Shown: in pieces, positions 52,650 to 60,798 of the stretch
How positions within the stretch are numbered: position 1 is the stretch's first letter
Layout: each line of letters begins with the position of its first letter
From: Neorhizobium tomejilense
Lineage (GTDB): Bacteria > Pseudomonadota > Alphaproteobacteria > Rhizobiales > Rhizobiaceae
NCBI GenBank assembly: GCA_002968845.1
Contig: PVBG01000009.1
Coordinates: forward strand, 62,001-126,000
DNA length: 64,000 nt
Reading direction: 5' to 3'
Made by a program: the position numbers and the translations under genes
The notes under the pieces: generated by a model
What the model was told of the DNA's origin: nothing
The model's database searches: none
What the model saw: the letters and a program-made list of their open reading frames with translations, nothing else

Positions 52650-53588
52650 CGCGCCTGAGTTGATGAGGTAAAGCAGCACCGGCAGCGTTGTCACCGATGC
52701 GACGGTAATGATCAGGATGCTCGCCGACGCCCTCTCCTGCCAGACGCCGTATTGCTGGCTGATGACAAAAACGTTGGTCGCCGTCGGCAGCGCCGAAAGC
52801 AAGGTCGCAGAATAGATCCAAACGGGATCGAAATTGCCGATCAGCGACAGGACCGCATAGGTGGTCATCGGCAGCACGATCAGCTTGGAGACCGCGATAT
52901 AGCTGATCTCCACCGGCACGCGTTTGATCGGCCGGAGCGCCAGCGTCACCCCCATGGCAAAAAGCGCGCAAGGGGCCGCCGCCTGGGCGAGGTAGTCGAT
53001 GAGCCGCTGGAAGGCAGCCGGCGGCTGAACGGCAAATGCCGCGAAGCAGAAACCGAACGCCGTCGAGATGATGAACGGGTGCAGCACGACTTTCCGGACG
53101 ATATCGGCGACCACATGGCTGGCTGGGCGTTTGTCGCCCCCGGCTACCGCCATCATCGCAGGCGCGACAATGAAATGCGCGGCGTTCTCGAAGCAGACTA
53201 TCAGCGCCACCGGCACCGCTGCCGCCTCACCGAAAGCCAGCAGCGCCAGGCCCGGCCCCATATAGCCGATATTGCCGTAGGCGCCGGCAAACGACTGGAT
53301 GGTGCAATCAGCAAACGAATTGCGACGTAAAAAGAAGCCGATCAGGAAGAGAACGAAGAAGACCAGGTAGGTCGCGCCGATCTCGCCGAAGATGAAGTCG
53401 GCTCGGGTCAGCTGCTCGACCGGAGTGCGGGACACGAGCTTGAAGAACAGCGCCGGCAGAGCCGCGTAGATGATGAACGTATTCATCCAGCCGAGCGCTT
53501 CGGCCGGCTGTTTCGTCACCCTCGCGGCCAGATAACCGATGAAGATCAGGCCGAAGAAGGGCAACAGCAATGCAATGATATCGGCCAT
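52626..53588 (-). CDS. AEC-family transporter (auxin efflux carrier-like)
   Basis: A 320-residue inner-membrane protein with about ten helices in two halves. The family signatures are PALFFKLVSRTP (about residues 44-55), GAYGNIGYMGPGLAL near residue 95 and SALPTATNVFVISQQYG near 272, whose conserved prolines and asparagines form the crossover site. Substrates in bacteria include malate and malonate; none can be chosen here. The 3' end overlaps the convergent UbiH-type gene. A gene for CcdA lies upstream, 47 bases away on the same strand. Confidence 0.85.
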   Translation of the reverse strand: MADIIALLLPFFGLIFIGYLAARVTKQPAEALGWMNTFIIYAALPALFFKLVSRTPVEQLTRADFIFGEIGATYLVFFVLFLIGFFLRRNSFADCTIQSFAGAYGNIGYMGPGLALLAFGEAAAVPVALIVCFENAAHFIVAPAMMAVAGGDKRPASHVVADIVRKVVLHPFIISTAFGFCFAAFAVQPPAAFQRLIDYLAQAAAPCALFAMGVTLALRPIKRVPVEISYIAVSKLIVLPMTTYAVLSLIGNFDPVWIYSATLLSALPTATNVFVISQQYGVWQERASASILIITVASVTTLPVLLYLINSGALPPDLFP

Positions 53589-53635
53589 CGGTTCCCTGCC
53601 CGAACGAGCGGGCCGTATTGGAAGACGCTTTTCCG

Positions 53636-54391
53636 TTAGCCGATTTGCATCAGGATTGGAAAGGTCTGCTGGAACCAGATTGCGGCCGAAGTGACGAAAC
53701 CGAAGATGAAAGCAAGCCCGGTCAAAATCAGGAAGACCCCCATGACCTTCTCGACCATGCCGAGATGGCGGCGGAAACGGGTGAGGAACCGCATGAACGC
53801 ACCGGAGAAGCCGGCGGCGATCCAGAACGGCACGGCCAGGCCCAGCGAATAGATGGCAAGCAATGCCGCTCCCTCGCCGACGGTGTCGCGGGATGCGGCC
53901 ACGCCGAGGATGGCGCCAAGCACCGGGCCGATGCAGGGCGTCCAGCCGAAAGCGAAGGCAAGCCCCATGACATAGGCGCCGGAGAGCGTCGCCGGCTGGC
54001 CGCCGCCCTGGAAGCGTGCCTCGCGGGCGAGAAGGCCTATCCGGAAAACCCCCAGAAAATTCAGCCCCATAAGGATAATGATCAGGCCGCCGAGCTTCGA
54101 CAGGAGATCGAGATGCTGACGCAAGAGCACGCCGATCGTCGAGGCGCCGGCCCCGAGCGCCACGAAGACGGTGGCGAACCCGAGGGTGAAGAACAATGCC
54201 GACTTGAGCACCGCCCGCCGTGTCCCGCCCCCCGAATCGATAACCGCCACTCCGCCGCCGCGGAATTGCTCGACCGAAATGCCCGCCATATAACAGAGAT
54301 AGGGCGGCACGAGCGGCAGCACGCAAGGAGAGAGAAACGACAATGCGCCGGCAAGAAGCGCGCTCAGCAGGGATATTTCGGCAATCGACAC
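53636..54391 (-). CDS. ccdA: Cytochrome c biogenesis/thiol-reduction protein CcdA
   Basis: A 251-residue membrane protein with six helices. The reactive cysteines are in SPCVLPLVPPYL near residue 22 and WTPCIGPVLGAI near residue 151. CcdA moves reducing equivalents from cytosolic thioredoxin to the periplasm for cytochrome c heme ligation and other thiol targets. The start is a GTG (54389-54391) with GGAG ahead. No other cytochrome c maturation gene is adjacent. Confidence 0.93.
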   Translation of the reverse strand: MSIAEISLLSALLAGALSFLSPCVLPLVPPYLCYMAGISVEQFRGGGVAVIDSGGGTRRAVLKSALFFTLGFATVFVALGAGASTIGVLLRQHLDLLSKLGGLIIILMGLNFLGVFRIGLLAREARFQGGGQPATLSGAYVMGLAFAFGWTPCIGPVLGAILGVAASRDTVGEGAALLAIYSLGLAVPFWIAAGFSGAFMRFLTRFRRHLGMVEKVMGVFLILTGLAFIFGFVTSAAIWFQQTFPILMQIG

Positions 54392-54528
54392 GTGTGGCTC
54401 CGGATGGCGGGCTTCAGGGAGCCCGCGTCTTACGCTTGAGGTAATGGCCGAACGCGGCGAATGCCAATCACCTTTTCGCAGCGCGACGGAAAAGCGTCAG
54501 ATAGCCGCATTTTTGCTGTTTTTGCGGG

Positions 54529-54557
54529 TTGACCGCAAGGGGGCACCTGCCTATGTT
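54529..54557 (+). promoter_or_regulatory. Promoter for tRNA-Lys(TTT)
   Basis: TTGACC (54529-54534), exactly 17 bases, then TATGTT (54552-54557). Both hexamers are close to consensus. The start would be about 32 bases upstream of the mature tRNA. Confidence 0.8.
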
Positions 54558-54595
54558 CCGCGCACTTTCAAGGACGCGCTTACCCGCGGCCGCGG

Positions 54596-54671
54596 GAGAG
54601 CGTAGCTCAGCTGGTAGAGCAACTGACTTTTAATCAGTAGGTCTCGGGTTCGAACCCCGACGCTCTCACCA
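54596..54671 (+). tRNA. tRNA-Lys (anticodon TTT)
   Basis: A 76-base tRNA with encoded CCA (54669-54671). The acceptor arm is GAGAGCG/CGCTCTC, the D-loop is AGCTCAGCTGGTAGAGC, the anticodon stem ACTGA/TCAGT carries loop CTTTTAA, and the T-arm is GGGTTCGAACCCC. It reads AAA/AAG. A strong sigma-70-type promoter precedes it. Confidence 0.98.
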
Positions 54672-55606
54672 TACTCAAATTAAGTCATACACTTAAACGG
54701 CACCAATGCGATTGCAGTGGTTTGGTGCGCTTGGGCCAAGGCTCCGTGCGCCGCCTCGTTTTGCAGTGGCGGGTGGAATCGCTGCGCCTGCTTCGTCACA
54801 ATGTGGGTGGACGAAGTCCAGCCGGTCTGTCACAAGCCGATCAGGACGCGACTGCCGTTAACTTTAGAACGGGGTCGGGCGACCGATTGACGTCACGTCG
54901 CTGCCACGAGATCACGTCGGCCGTCCTTTTCTAGATCCGGTCCTGGATCCGGGACTCAAACGCATCGAAAAACCCCGCCTCACCCATTACAATTTGCTCA
55001 TCTTCAGAGCGGATGCCATTCATTACAGTCAGGTCACGTTTGCGGCGACAAACCGCGGACGTGCGAAAACTCCGGGTGCAGCGTCAAACCCTTGAAATAT
55101 CTTATTTCGCGAGATCAAGGACGTCTCCGGAGCGGAGCATTTGGCCTAAATTTCGGCAGATGAGGCCTTCCAAACCTTATTTATTATTAAGCTGACCTTC
55201 GAGGCTTCGGGGCGTAATTCTGTCTTCAAGACTGAATGCTGCCGACGGTCGGAGAGGCTGTGGCGGCAGAGTCAGTTTCACAACCGTTTGCCGAAGGTGG
55301 AGCTCAGATATGCGCTCGCTCGTCCCGATAAACCAGCCTTCCCCCGTGTCGCCGGCGCCCTGCCCCGTCATGCACCTCACCGGACCGCCCGGCGATCGAC
55401 GTCGATAGCCAGGCGTTCAAAGCCGCTTCACCCGCCGTCCCGTGAATCGGTTTCTGATGCGACGGCTTTCTCCAAAGCCGGCTTTTCAGCTTCGCAAATC
55501 TCCAGAACTCCAACCGATCGGCCGTTCTCATCGCGCGGCTTCGATCCTCTTCGCCCCAATGCGCCGCCTCCCGGCGCAAGGGCTGCAGATTGAAAGGAAG
55601 ACCTCC
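54672..55606. other. Long intergenic region between tRNA-Lys and degP
   Basis: About 935 bases in which I find no credible gene. Short open frames occur on both strands, but none has a ribosome site, a family signature or neighbour-like codon use. It must hold the degP promoter. It shows no direct repeat of the tRNA 3' end, no integrase fragment and no insertion-sequence ends, so evidence for a decayed island is lacking. A small RNA cannot be excluded. Confidence 0.6.
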
Positions 55607-57148
55607 ATGTCAAATATCCTTCGCAGACATCGGATCGCGGCACTTCTTGGCGCCGCCATCGTTGCGATCCCGCTCTCCGTGCCGGTCATTCTCGGCACTA
55701 ACGCGGCGCATGCAGCAACCACCGCAACGGCTGCTGCCGGCTCGGTTTCCGGCATCGTCGCTCCGGGTGGTTCGTTCGCACCGATCGTTTCCGCCGACAA
55801 ACCGGCCGTTGTCACCATCACGACCACGATGAAGGCGCAGAACGTCGCTCCGGACGACAGCTCGCCCTTGGACGACAATTCGCCGTTCGACGAGCAATTC
55901 CGGCAGTTCTTCGGCCAGCAGGGCATCCCCATGCCGCGCCATATGCCGCAGCAGCGTCAGGCTCCCCGGACCGAAGCCCTCGGCTCCGGCTTTGTCGTCA
56001 CGGCCGACGGTTACATCGTCACCAACAATCACGTGATCGATAACGCGATCGACATCAAGGTAACGCTCGATGACGGCACCGACGTGCCCGCCAAACTGAT
56101 CGGCGCCGACGCGAAATCCGATCTTGCCGTCATCAAGATCAACGCGCCAAAACCGCTGGCGACGATCGCTTGGGGCGATTCGGACAAGCTCAATGCCGGC
56201 GACCAGATTCTGGCGATCGGCAATCCGTTCGGCATCGGCACGACCGTCACCGCCGGCATCGTTTCGGCCCGCGGCCGCGATCTCCACAGCGGCCCGTATG
56301 ACGATTTCATCCAGATCGATGCACCGATCAACCACGGCAATTCGGGCGGCCCGCTGGTCGATCTCGAAGGCAAGGTCGTCGGCATCAATACGGCGATCTA
56401 TTCCCCGAATGGCGGCAGTGTCGGAGTCGGCTTCGCGATTCCTTCAGACCAGGCCCAGAAGGTCGTCGCCAAGCTGATGAAGGACGGCTCGATCGAGCAT
56501 GGCTTCATCGGTGTGCAGATCCAGCCGGTGACGGCGGATGTGGCGAGCGCCATAGGCCTCGACAAGCCGGAAGGCGCGCTGGTCGCCAATGTCAATGATG
56601 ACACGCCGGCAGCCAAGGCGGGTATCCGGATCGGCGACGTCATCACCGCGCTCGGCGGCCAGCAGATCAAGTCGCCGCGGGATCTGTCGCGCATGGTCGC
56701 CGACCTGACGCCCGGCGCCAAGGAGGGCCTGACCGTCTGGCGTCAGGGTCAAAACCGTAATCTCAGCATCACGGTTGGCGGCAACGAGCCCGACCAGCAG
56801 CAGGCTTCGGCCGAGAATGGCGACAAGCCCATGCAGGGTGCCCAGCGCGTTCCGACCATCGGCATCGGCCTTGCCGACCTCACGCCGGATATCCGCGAGG
56901 CGCTTAACCTGCCGCGTCGGGAAAACGGTGCCGTGATCGAAAGCGTCGCCCCCGACAAGCCGGCTGCCGACGCCGGCCTGCAGCCCGGGGATATCATCGT
57001 CTCGATCAACCAGCAGCCCGTGAAGTCGGCCAAGGATGCCAAGGCGGCGGTCGCGGAAGCCGGCAAATCCGGGCGCAAGTCCGTCCTGCTCCTCATCCAG
57101 CGTGGCGAGAACCAGACCTTCGTCGCGGTCCCCTTCTCGATCGGCTGA
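55607..57148 (+). CDS. degP: Do-family periplasmic serine protease (DegP/HtrA)
   Basis: A 513-residue protease. A signal peptide spans residues about 10-35 (ending AAHA). The catalytic triad is His in TNNHVID, Asp in AKSDLAVIK and Ser in HGNSGGPLVDL, followed by two PDZ domains (about 300-395 and 420-510, the first with GFIGVQIQPV, the second with IGIGLADLTP). DegP degrades or refolds damaged envelope proteins. AAGGAAG precedes the ATG at 55607; an upstream in-frame ATG would give a long non-conserved leader. A long GC-rich hairpin (57175-57203) follows. Confidence 0.95.
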   Translation: MSNILRRHRIAALLGAAIVAIPLSVPVILGTNAAHAATTATAAAGSVSGIVAPGGSFAPIVSADKPAVVTITTTMKAQNVAPDDSSPLDDNSPFDEQFRQFFGQQGIPMPRHMPQQRQAPRTEALGSGFVVTADGYIVTNNHVIDNAIDIKVTLDDGTDVPAKLIGADAKSDLAVIKINAPKPLATIAWGDSDKLNAGDQILAIGNPFGIGTTVTAGIVSARGRDLHSGPYDDFIQIDAPINHGNSGGPLVDLEGKVVGINTAIYSPNGGSVGVGFAIPSDQAQKVVAKLMKDGSIEHGFIGVQIQPVTADVASAIGLDKPEGALVANVNDDTPAAKAGIRIGDVITALGGQQIKSPRDLSRMVADLTPGAKEGLTVWRQGQNRNLSITVGGNEPDQQQASAENGDKPMQGAQRVPTIGIGLADLTPDIREALNLPRRENGAVIESVAPDKPAADAGLQPGDIIVSINQQPVKSAKDAKAAVAEAGKSGRKSVLLLIQRGENQTFVAVPFSIG

Positions 57149-57162
57149 ACATCGGCCTCGCC

Positions 57163-57462
57163 TCATCTTCTCGGCGCCGCCCGGTTGTCGCGACCGGGCG
57201 GCGGTCGTTTGGTCTCGCCCACACTCGCCTCCAACGCGGCGACGAGTTCTGCAAACCTCGCCCTCGCCCGAGCAAGCACCAGCGCATCGGCGATCGGTTT
57301 GTCGACAACGTCCTCCAGAGCCCGAGACACCCGGCGGGCCGCTCTCTTCAATTCGCCGGGAGCAGTTTCGCTGCTCACGATCTCGGTCGCCAGGATATAC
57401 ATTCGCCGATAGCTCCTTGCTTCGGCGGCCGCCCTCATCCACGTCCTAGGGAAATCAGTCAT
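57163..57462 (-). CDS. Small Arg/Ala-rich helical protein, hypothetical
   Basis: A 99-residue soluble protein, strongly basic and alpha-helical by composition (AARRVSRALEDVVDKPIADALVLARARARFAELVAALEAS pattern from about residues 41-80, split here by function only). I do not recognise a family. Codon use is acceptable but the ribosome site is poor, and its 3' end covers a hairpin that probably belongs to the end of the degP transcript, so coding is only moderately supported. Confidence 0.4.
   Translation of the reverse strand: MTDFPRTWMRAAAEARSYRRMYILATEIVSSETAPGELKRAARRVSRALEDVVDKPIADALVLARARARFAELVAALEASVGETKRPPPGRDNRAAPRR
57175..57203. terminator. GC-rich hairpin, possible degP terminator
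   Basis: CGCCGCCCGGT (57175-57185) and ACCGGGCGGCG (57193-57203) form a perfect 11-bp stem over seven bases, 26 bases past the degP stop. Only GTCGTTTGG follows, a weak U-tract. Confidence 0.5.
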
Positions 57463-57576
57463 CCGGGCTTACATGGGAGCCGCCGGCGGAAAGTCAGCCG
57501 CGCCGTAACTGTAGAGTCAATCTCGCTTTAACCAAAACTTAAGCGTGAATTACCGCCTCCTGATGAAACCAGCACC

Positions 57577-57601
57577 GGAACCTTCGCAGGCAGAAGACGT
57601 T
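57577..57601 (+). promoter_or_regulatory. EcfG promoter, GGAAC-N16-CGTT, ahead of the 41-residue protein
   Basis: GGAAC (57577-57581) and CGTT (57598-57601) are exactly 16 bases apart. The predicted start near 57608 is followed by GAAGGAG and the ATG at 57624, so the short gene would have a very short leader under the general stress sigma factor. Confidence 0.75.
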
Positions 57602-57623
57602 TGCCCGGCCGAAGGAGCGTCTT

Positions 57624-57749
57624 ATGCGCATTATATTCGTGGTCATGATCGTTTCGGTGCTCAGCATCCTGGCATTCAAATATGCCGACCAGTCGCTTGG
57701 CGGTGGCGACATCATGGCTTCACCGACGGAACTCTCGGCCCAGAACTGA
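57624..57749 (+). CDS. 41-residue single-pass membrane micro-protein
   Basis: A tiny protein: residues 1-19 form one hydrophobic helix (MRIIFVVMIVSVLSILAFKY), followed by a short polar tail with a Gly-Gly-Gly-Asp stretch. AAGGAG lies six bases before the ATG, and a perfect EcfG promoter lies 23 bases upstream, both strong signs that it is a real gene despite its size. No family is recognised. By context it is a general-stress membrane micro-protein, possibly co-transcribed with the next small gene. Confidence 0.7.
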   Translation: MRIIFVVMIVSVLSILAFKYADQSLGGGDIMASPTELSAQN

Positions 57750-57766
57750 CACGATCGCGTGGGGCC

Positions 57767-57791
57767 GGAACCTTCCCGTTTTCCGGGGGTT
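57767..57791 (+). promoter_or_regulatory. EcfG-type promoter, GGAAC-N16-GGTT, ahead of the 59-residue protein
   Basis: GGAAC (57767-57771) and GGTT (57788-57791), 16 bases apart, one mismatch from the CGTT consensus at its least conserved base. The start near 57797 would be followed at once by GAGGAG and the ATG at 57817. Confidence 0.6.
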
Positions 57792-57816
57792 GTCAGGCTA
57801 TAGAGGAGCCGTAGTC

Positions 57817-57996
57817 ATGAGCGCCCAGAATGTCCTGATTGCCTTGGGATCCGCCATCGCGGGCGGCCTTGTCGTTGCCCTTCTAATGCATCCCGCCGGA
57901 CCGACCGCCAGCACGAAGTCGGATCGCCTGAGTGGCCCTCCGGCAGAGACCGCCTTCCTGCCGGAACGCTTCGGCGTTCCAAGTTCGACCCAGTGA
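57817..57996 (+). CDS. 59-residue single-pass membrane micro-protein
   Basis: A small protein with an N-terminal hydrophobic helix (residues about 5-24, VLIALGSAIAGGLVVALLMH, containing GxxxGG) and a polar Pro/Ser/Thr-rich tail. GAGGAG precedes the ATG at 57817. It has its own EcfG-type promoter and is followed by a strong terminator (58026-58066). No family recognised. It is likely a general-stress gene like its neighbour. Confidence 0.7.
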   Translation: MSAQNVLIALGSAIAGGLVVALLMHPAGPTASTKSDRLSGPPAETAFLPERFGVPSSTQ

Positions 57997-58025
57997 TTCT
58001 TGGTAAAATTGGGATCCGAAACACG

Positions 58026-58066
58026 AAAAAAGGCCGGCTCCTCTTTCCAGGCGCCGGCCCTTTTTT
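58026..58066. terminator. Bidirectional terminator between micro-protein and DUF2171 genes
   Basis: GGCCGGC (58032-58038) pairs with GCCGGCC (58053-58059) with an A-tract on the left and a T-tract on the right, so it can stop both the plus-strand micro-protein transcript and the convergent DUF2171 transcript. Confidence 0.85.
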
Positions 58067-58078
58067 ATGTCTAGTCGA

Positions 58079-58339
58079 TCAATGAACGGCCTTGCCGCCC
58101 TCTTCTTCTTCGAATGTCACTGCGACATCGCCGTCTGCCGAAAGACGGACCCTGTCGCCTTCGATATCGGCGACCAATTCAAGCGGAATGAAGTGGTGGT
58201 GGCCTCGATGGCCGCCCTCGCCGCTGTCCTTCTTCGTCAGCTTGATACGGCTGCCTTCGACGCGGTCGACCGTTCCAACGTGGGCACCATCCGCGCCGAT
58301 GACTTCGGCGTGTTCCTTGATTCTTGCAGCATCGATCAT
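58079..58339 (-). CDS. DUF2171 family protein (PRC-barrel-like)
   Basis: An 86-residue protein with the DUF2171 pattern: IKEHAEVIGADGAHVGTVDRVEG at the start, a lysine/glycine/histidine loop (KKDSGEGGHRGHHHFIP, about 35-51) and VRLSADGDVAVTF at the end. The fold is a small PRC-barrel-like beta sheet; no function is known, though such proteins often appear among stress-induced genes. AAAAAGGAG precedes the ATG at 58339; upstream in-frame starts add unrelated sequence. No EcfG match was found ahead of it. Confidence 0.88.
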   Translation of the reverse strand: MIDAARIKEHAEVIGADGAHVGTVDRVEGSRIKLTKKDSGEGGHRGHHHFIPLELVADIEGDRVRLSADGDVAVTFEEEEGGKAVH

Positions 58340-58783
58340 GGGAAATCTCCTTTTTCTGCGTTTCGACAACGCATGAATGGGAATATCGATGCATGCTCTT
58401 CGAAATTGAGAGGCTTTCACAAAACAGGCCACTCGCGGAGAACGTCCGGAACGGCTGCTCACGCTTTCCGGTCGAGTGTACCTTTGGTTTTATTGGTCGA
58501 AGGCGCAGGCCAACACAGAGAATCTTACAACTGTAATACTGTCAGTATACCCGTATTTCTACGCGCCATTACAATTTCCAAGCTTTCATCGCAGGACGAA
58601 CTGAAGTTATTCTTTCGCCTCCATAGGTTACCGATATTTAAGTTTTATCACTTCCGGTTTTATGTCATTGAGAGAGCAGAAGAATTCCCTCCGGCGACCA
58701 CGCTTCCGGCGGATTTGCGCCGCAGGACGGCGCAACGGGAGATTTGGTCCCGGTTGTATCGCTACCCAGCAAAGGACAGACCG
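58340..58783. other. Intergenic region between DUF2171 and the MacA-like gene
   Basis: About 440 bases, clearly lower in GC than the genes, without a convincing gene. It must hold the promoters of the divergent DUF2171 and exporter genes. Its best structured element is the palindrome ATACTG-T-CAGTAT at 58536-58548. Confidence 0.6.
58536..58548. promoter_or_regulatory. Candidate operator ATACTG-T-CAGTAT
   Basis: A perfect 13-base palindrome with a one-base centre in the AT-rich part of the intergenic region, about 235 bases before the MacA-like start. The binding regulator is unknown. Confidence 0.4.
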
Positions 58784-60070
58784 TTGAACGTGCAGAACAG
58801 CCCCGACCCGGCAACCAAGACCAGCGGCACGCCCGATCTCGCCGCGATCCTGGCCACTTCGGGAAACCAGCGCAAGAAGCGCCGCTGGGTCTGGCCGACG
58901 GTCCTTATCGTTGCCGTTGCCGCCGCGGCGGGTGCCTACAGCTATTTCGGCAGCAGCGGCCCGCGCTACGACTACACCACCCAACCGGCAAAGCGCGGCG
59001 GCCTCTCAGTCATCGTCACGGCGACCGGCTCGGTCCAGCCGACCGATCAGGTGGACATATCGAGCGAATTGTCGGGCACTGTCCGCAAGGTCAATGTCAG
59101 CTACAACAGTGCGGTGAAACAGGGCGACGTGCTCGCCGAACTCGACACCAACAAGCAGGAAGCAGATGTCCAGAGCGCCCGCGCCCAGTTGGCTTCGGCA
59201 AGGGCCAACGTGCTGAAGGCCGAAGCGGAAGCGGCCTCGGCCAAAAATTCGCTCGACCGCCTGACCGGCCTCGTCAGCAATCGCATTTCGACCCAGCAGG
59301 AGCTCGACGCGGCGAAATTCACCTATGATTCGGCGCTCGCCACCAAGGCCGTCAACGAGGCGTCCGTTCTTTCCGCCGAAGCCAATCTGCGGCTCTCGGA
59401 GCTCAATCTTCTCAAGCTCAGGATCGTTTCCCCAATCGATGGAATCGTGCTGACCCGCGACGTGGATCCTGGCGCGACCGTCGCCTCCTCGCTGAACGCG
59501 CCGGTGCTCTTCACCATCGCCGGCGACCTGAAACGCATGGAACTGCAGGTCGCCGTCGACGAGGCGGATGTCGGCCATGTCCAGGAAGGACAGTCGGCGA
59601 AATTCTCGGTCGACGCCTATCCCGATCGCAACTTTCCGGCCACCATCCAGGCGGTGCGCTTTGCATCCGAAACCGTCTCGAACGTCGTCACCTACAAGGC
59701 GATCCTGACGGTCGACAACGCCGACCTGCTGCTGCGTCCCGGCATGACGGCAACTGCTGATATCACCGTGCAATCGGTCACCGACGCGCTCCTCGTGCCG
59801 AACGCGGCGTTGCGCTACTCGCCGCCGACCACAGTGCGCAGCCGCGGCAATTTCCTCACCCGGCTTTTCGCACCGCCCCGGCCGCGCGGCAATCGCGGTG
59901 GCGACAATGCCTCGAGTGCAGGCCGTGCCGTCTGGGTGCTGCGCGCCGGCGTGCCGACACGGGTTCAGGTCGAGACCGGCCCGACCGACGGGCAGTTCAC
60001 AGTGCTGAAATCCGGCGAGGTCGAGCAAGGCGATCTGCTGATCACGGACGCCGTCGCCCGCGCGAGCTGA
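58784..60070 (+). CDS. MacA-type periplasmic adaptor (HlyD family)
   Basis: A 428-residue adaptor. One membrane helix (about residues 37-55) anchors the protein; a lipoyl half-motif SGTVRKVNVSYNSAVKQGD is followed by a long Ala/Glu/Ser-rich coiled-coil hairpin (about 125-190) and the second half LRIVSPIDGIVLTRDVDPGATV. MacA stimulates its ABC partner and contacts TolC to expel macrolides, peptides or heme-like compounds. The start is a TTG (58784) with AAGGA seven bases ahead; a GTG two codons later is possible. The ATPase and permease genes follow directly. Confidence 0.85.
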   Translation: MNVQNSPDPATKTSGTPDLAAILATSGNQRKKRRWVWPTVLIVAVAAAAGAYSYFGSSGPRYDYTTQPAKRGGLSVIVTATGSVQPTDQVDISSELSGTVRKVNVSYNSAVKQGDVLAELDTNKQEADVQSARAQLASARANVLKAEAEAASAKNSLDRLTGLVSNRISTQQELDAAKFTYDSALATKAVNEASVLSAEANLRLSELNLLKLRIVSPIDGIVLTRDVDPGATVASSLNAPVLFTIAGDLKRMELQVAVDEADVGHVQEGQSAKFSVDAYPDRNFPATIQAVRFASETVSNVVTYKAILTVDNADLLLRPGMTATADITVQSVTDALLVPNAALRYSPPTTVRSRGNFLTRLFAPPRPRGNRGGDNASSAGRAVWVLRAGVPTRVQVETGPTDGQFTVLKSGEVEQGDLLITDAVARAS

Positions 60071-60081
60071 GGAGGGTTTTG

Positions 60082-60798
60082 ATGACGCTCCCTCCCATCA
60101 TCACCTTCAGGCAGGTCTCGAAGTTGTACGGGCACGGCGAAGCGACGATCCGTGCGCTCGATCATATCGACCTGTCCATCACGGCGGGCGAGTTCGTATC
60201 GATCATGGGTCCGTCCGGCTCGGGTAAATCCACGGCAATGAACATCATTGGCGGGCTCGATGTGCCCACCTCCGGTGAATATCTGTTCCAGGGCATTCCG
60301 ACGAGCGGTTTCGACCGCGCGCAGCTGACGCTGCTGCGGCGTCACATGCTCGGCTTCGTGTTCCAGGGGTTCAACCTTCTCGCCCGCACATCCGCCGTCG
60401 AAAATGTCGAACTGCCACTGGTCTATCGGGGCATGGATCACCGCGAGCGGCGCAGCCGCGCGATGATCGCGCTGGAACAGGTGGGCCTCAAGGGCCGCGA
60501 AGGCCATACAACGCAGGAGCTGTCGGGCGGCCAGCAGCAGCGCGTGGCGATCGCTCGCGCCATCGTCACCGATCCCGCAGTGCTGCTCGCCGACGAGCCG
60601 ACCGGCAATCTCGACACCAGGACCAGCGCAGAGATCATGGAGCTGATCACCCGGCTCAATCGCGACAACGGCATCACCGTGATCATGGTCACCCACGAAG
60701 AGGATATCGCCGCCTATGGCAAGCGGCTCCTGCGCTTCGTCGACGGCCATCTCGCCTCGGATCACGCGCAGGCGAAGGAGCACGACCATGTTCTTTGA
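60082..60798 (+). CDS. ABC transporter ATP-binding protein, MacB/LolD type
   Basis: A 238-residue ATPase. Walker A is GPSGSGKST, the Q-loop FVFQGFNLLART, the signature LSGGQQQRVAIARAIV, Walker B LLADEPTGNLD and the H-loop MVTHEEDIA. In E. coli this part is fused to the MacB membrane domain; here it is separate. GGAGGG lies five bases before the ATG at 60082, and the 3' end overlaps the permease gene by 11 bases. Confidence 0.93.
   Translation: MTLPPIITFRQVSKLYGHGEATIRALDHIDLSITAGEFVSIMGPSGSGKSTAMNIIGGLDVPTSGEYLFQGIPTSGFDRAQLTLLRRHMLGFVFQGFNLLARTSAVENVELPLVYRGMDHRERRSRAMIALEQVGLKGREGHTTQELSGGQQQRVAIARAIVTDPAVLLADEPTGNLDTRTSAEIMELITRLNRDNGITVIMVTHEEDIAAYGKRLLRFVDGHLASDHAQAKEHDHVL

Noticed and set aside
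54672-55606. Genomic island or prophage remnant at tRNA-Lys(TTT)
   Set aside because: No repeat of the tRNA 3' end, integrase, transposase or phage gene is visible.
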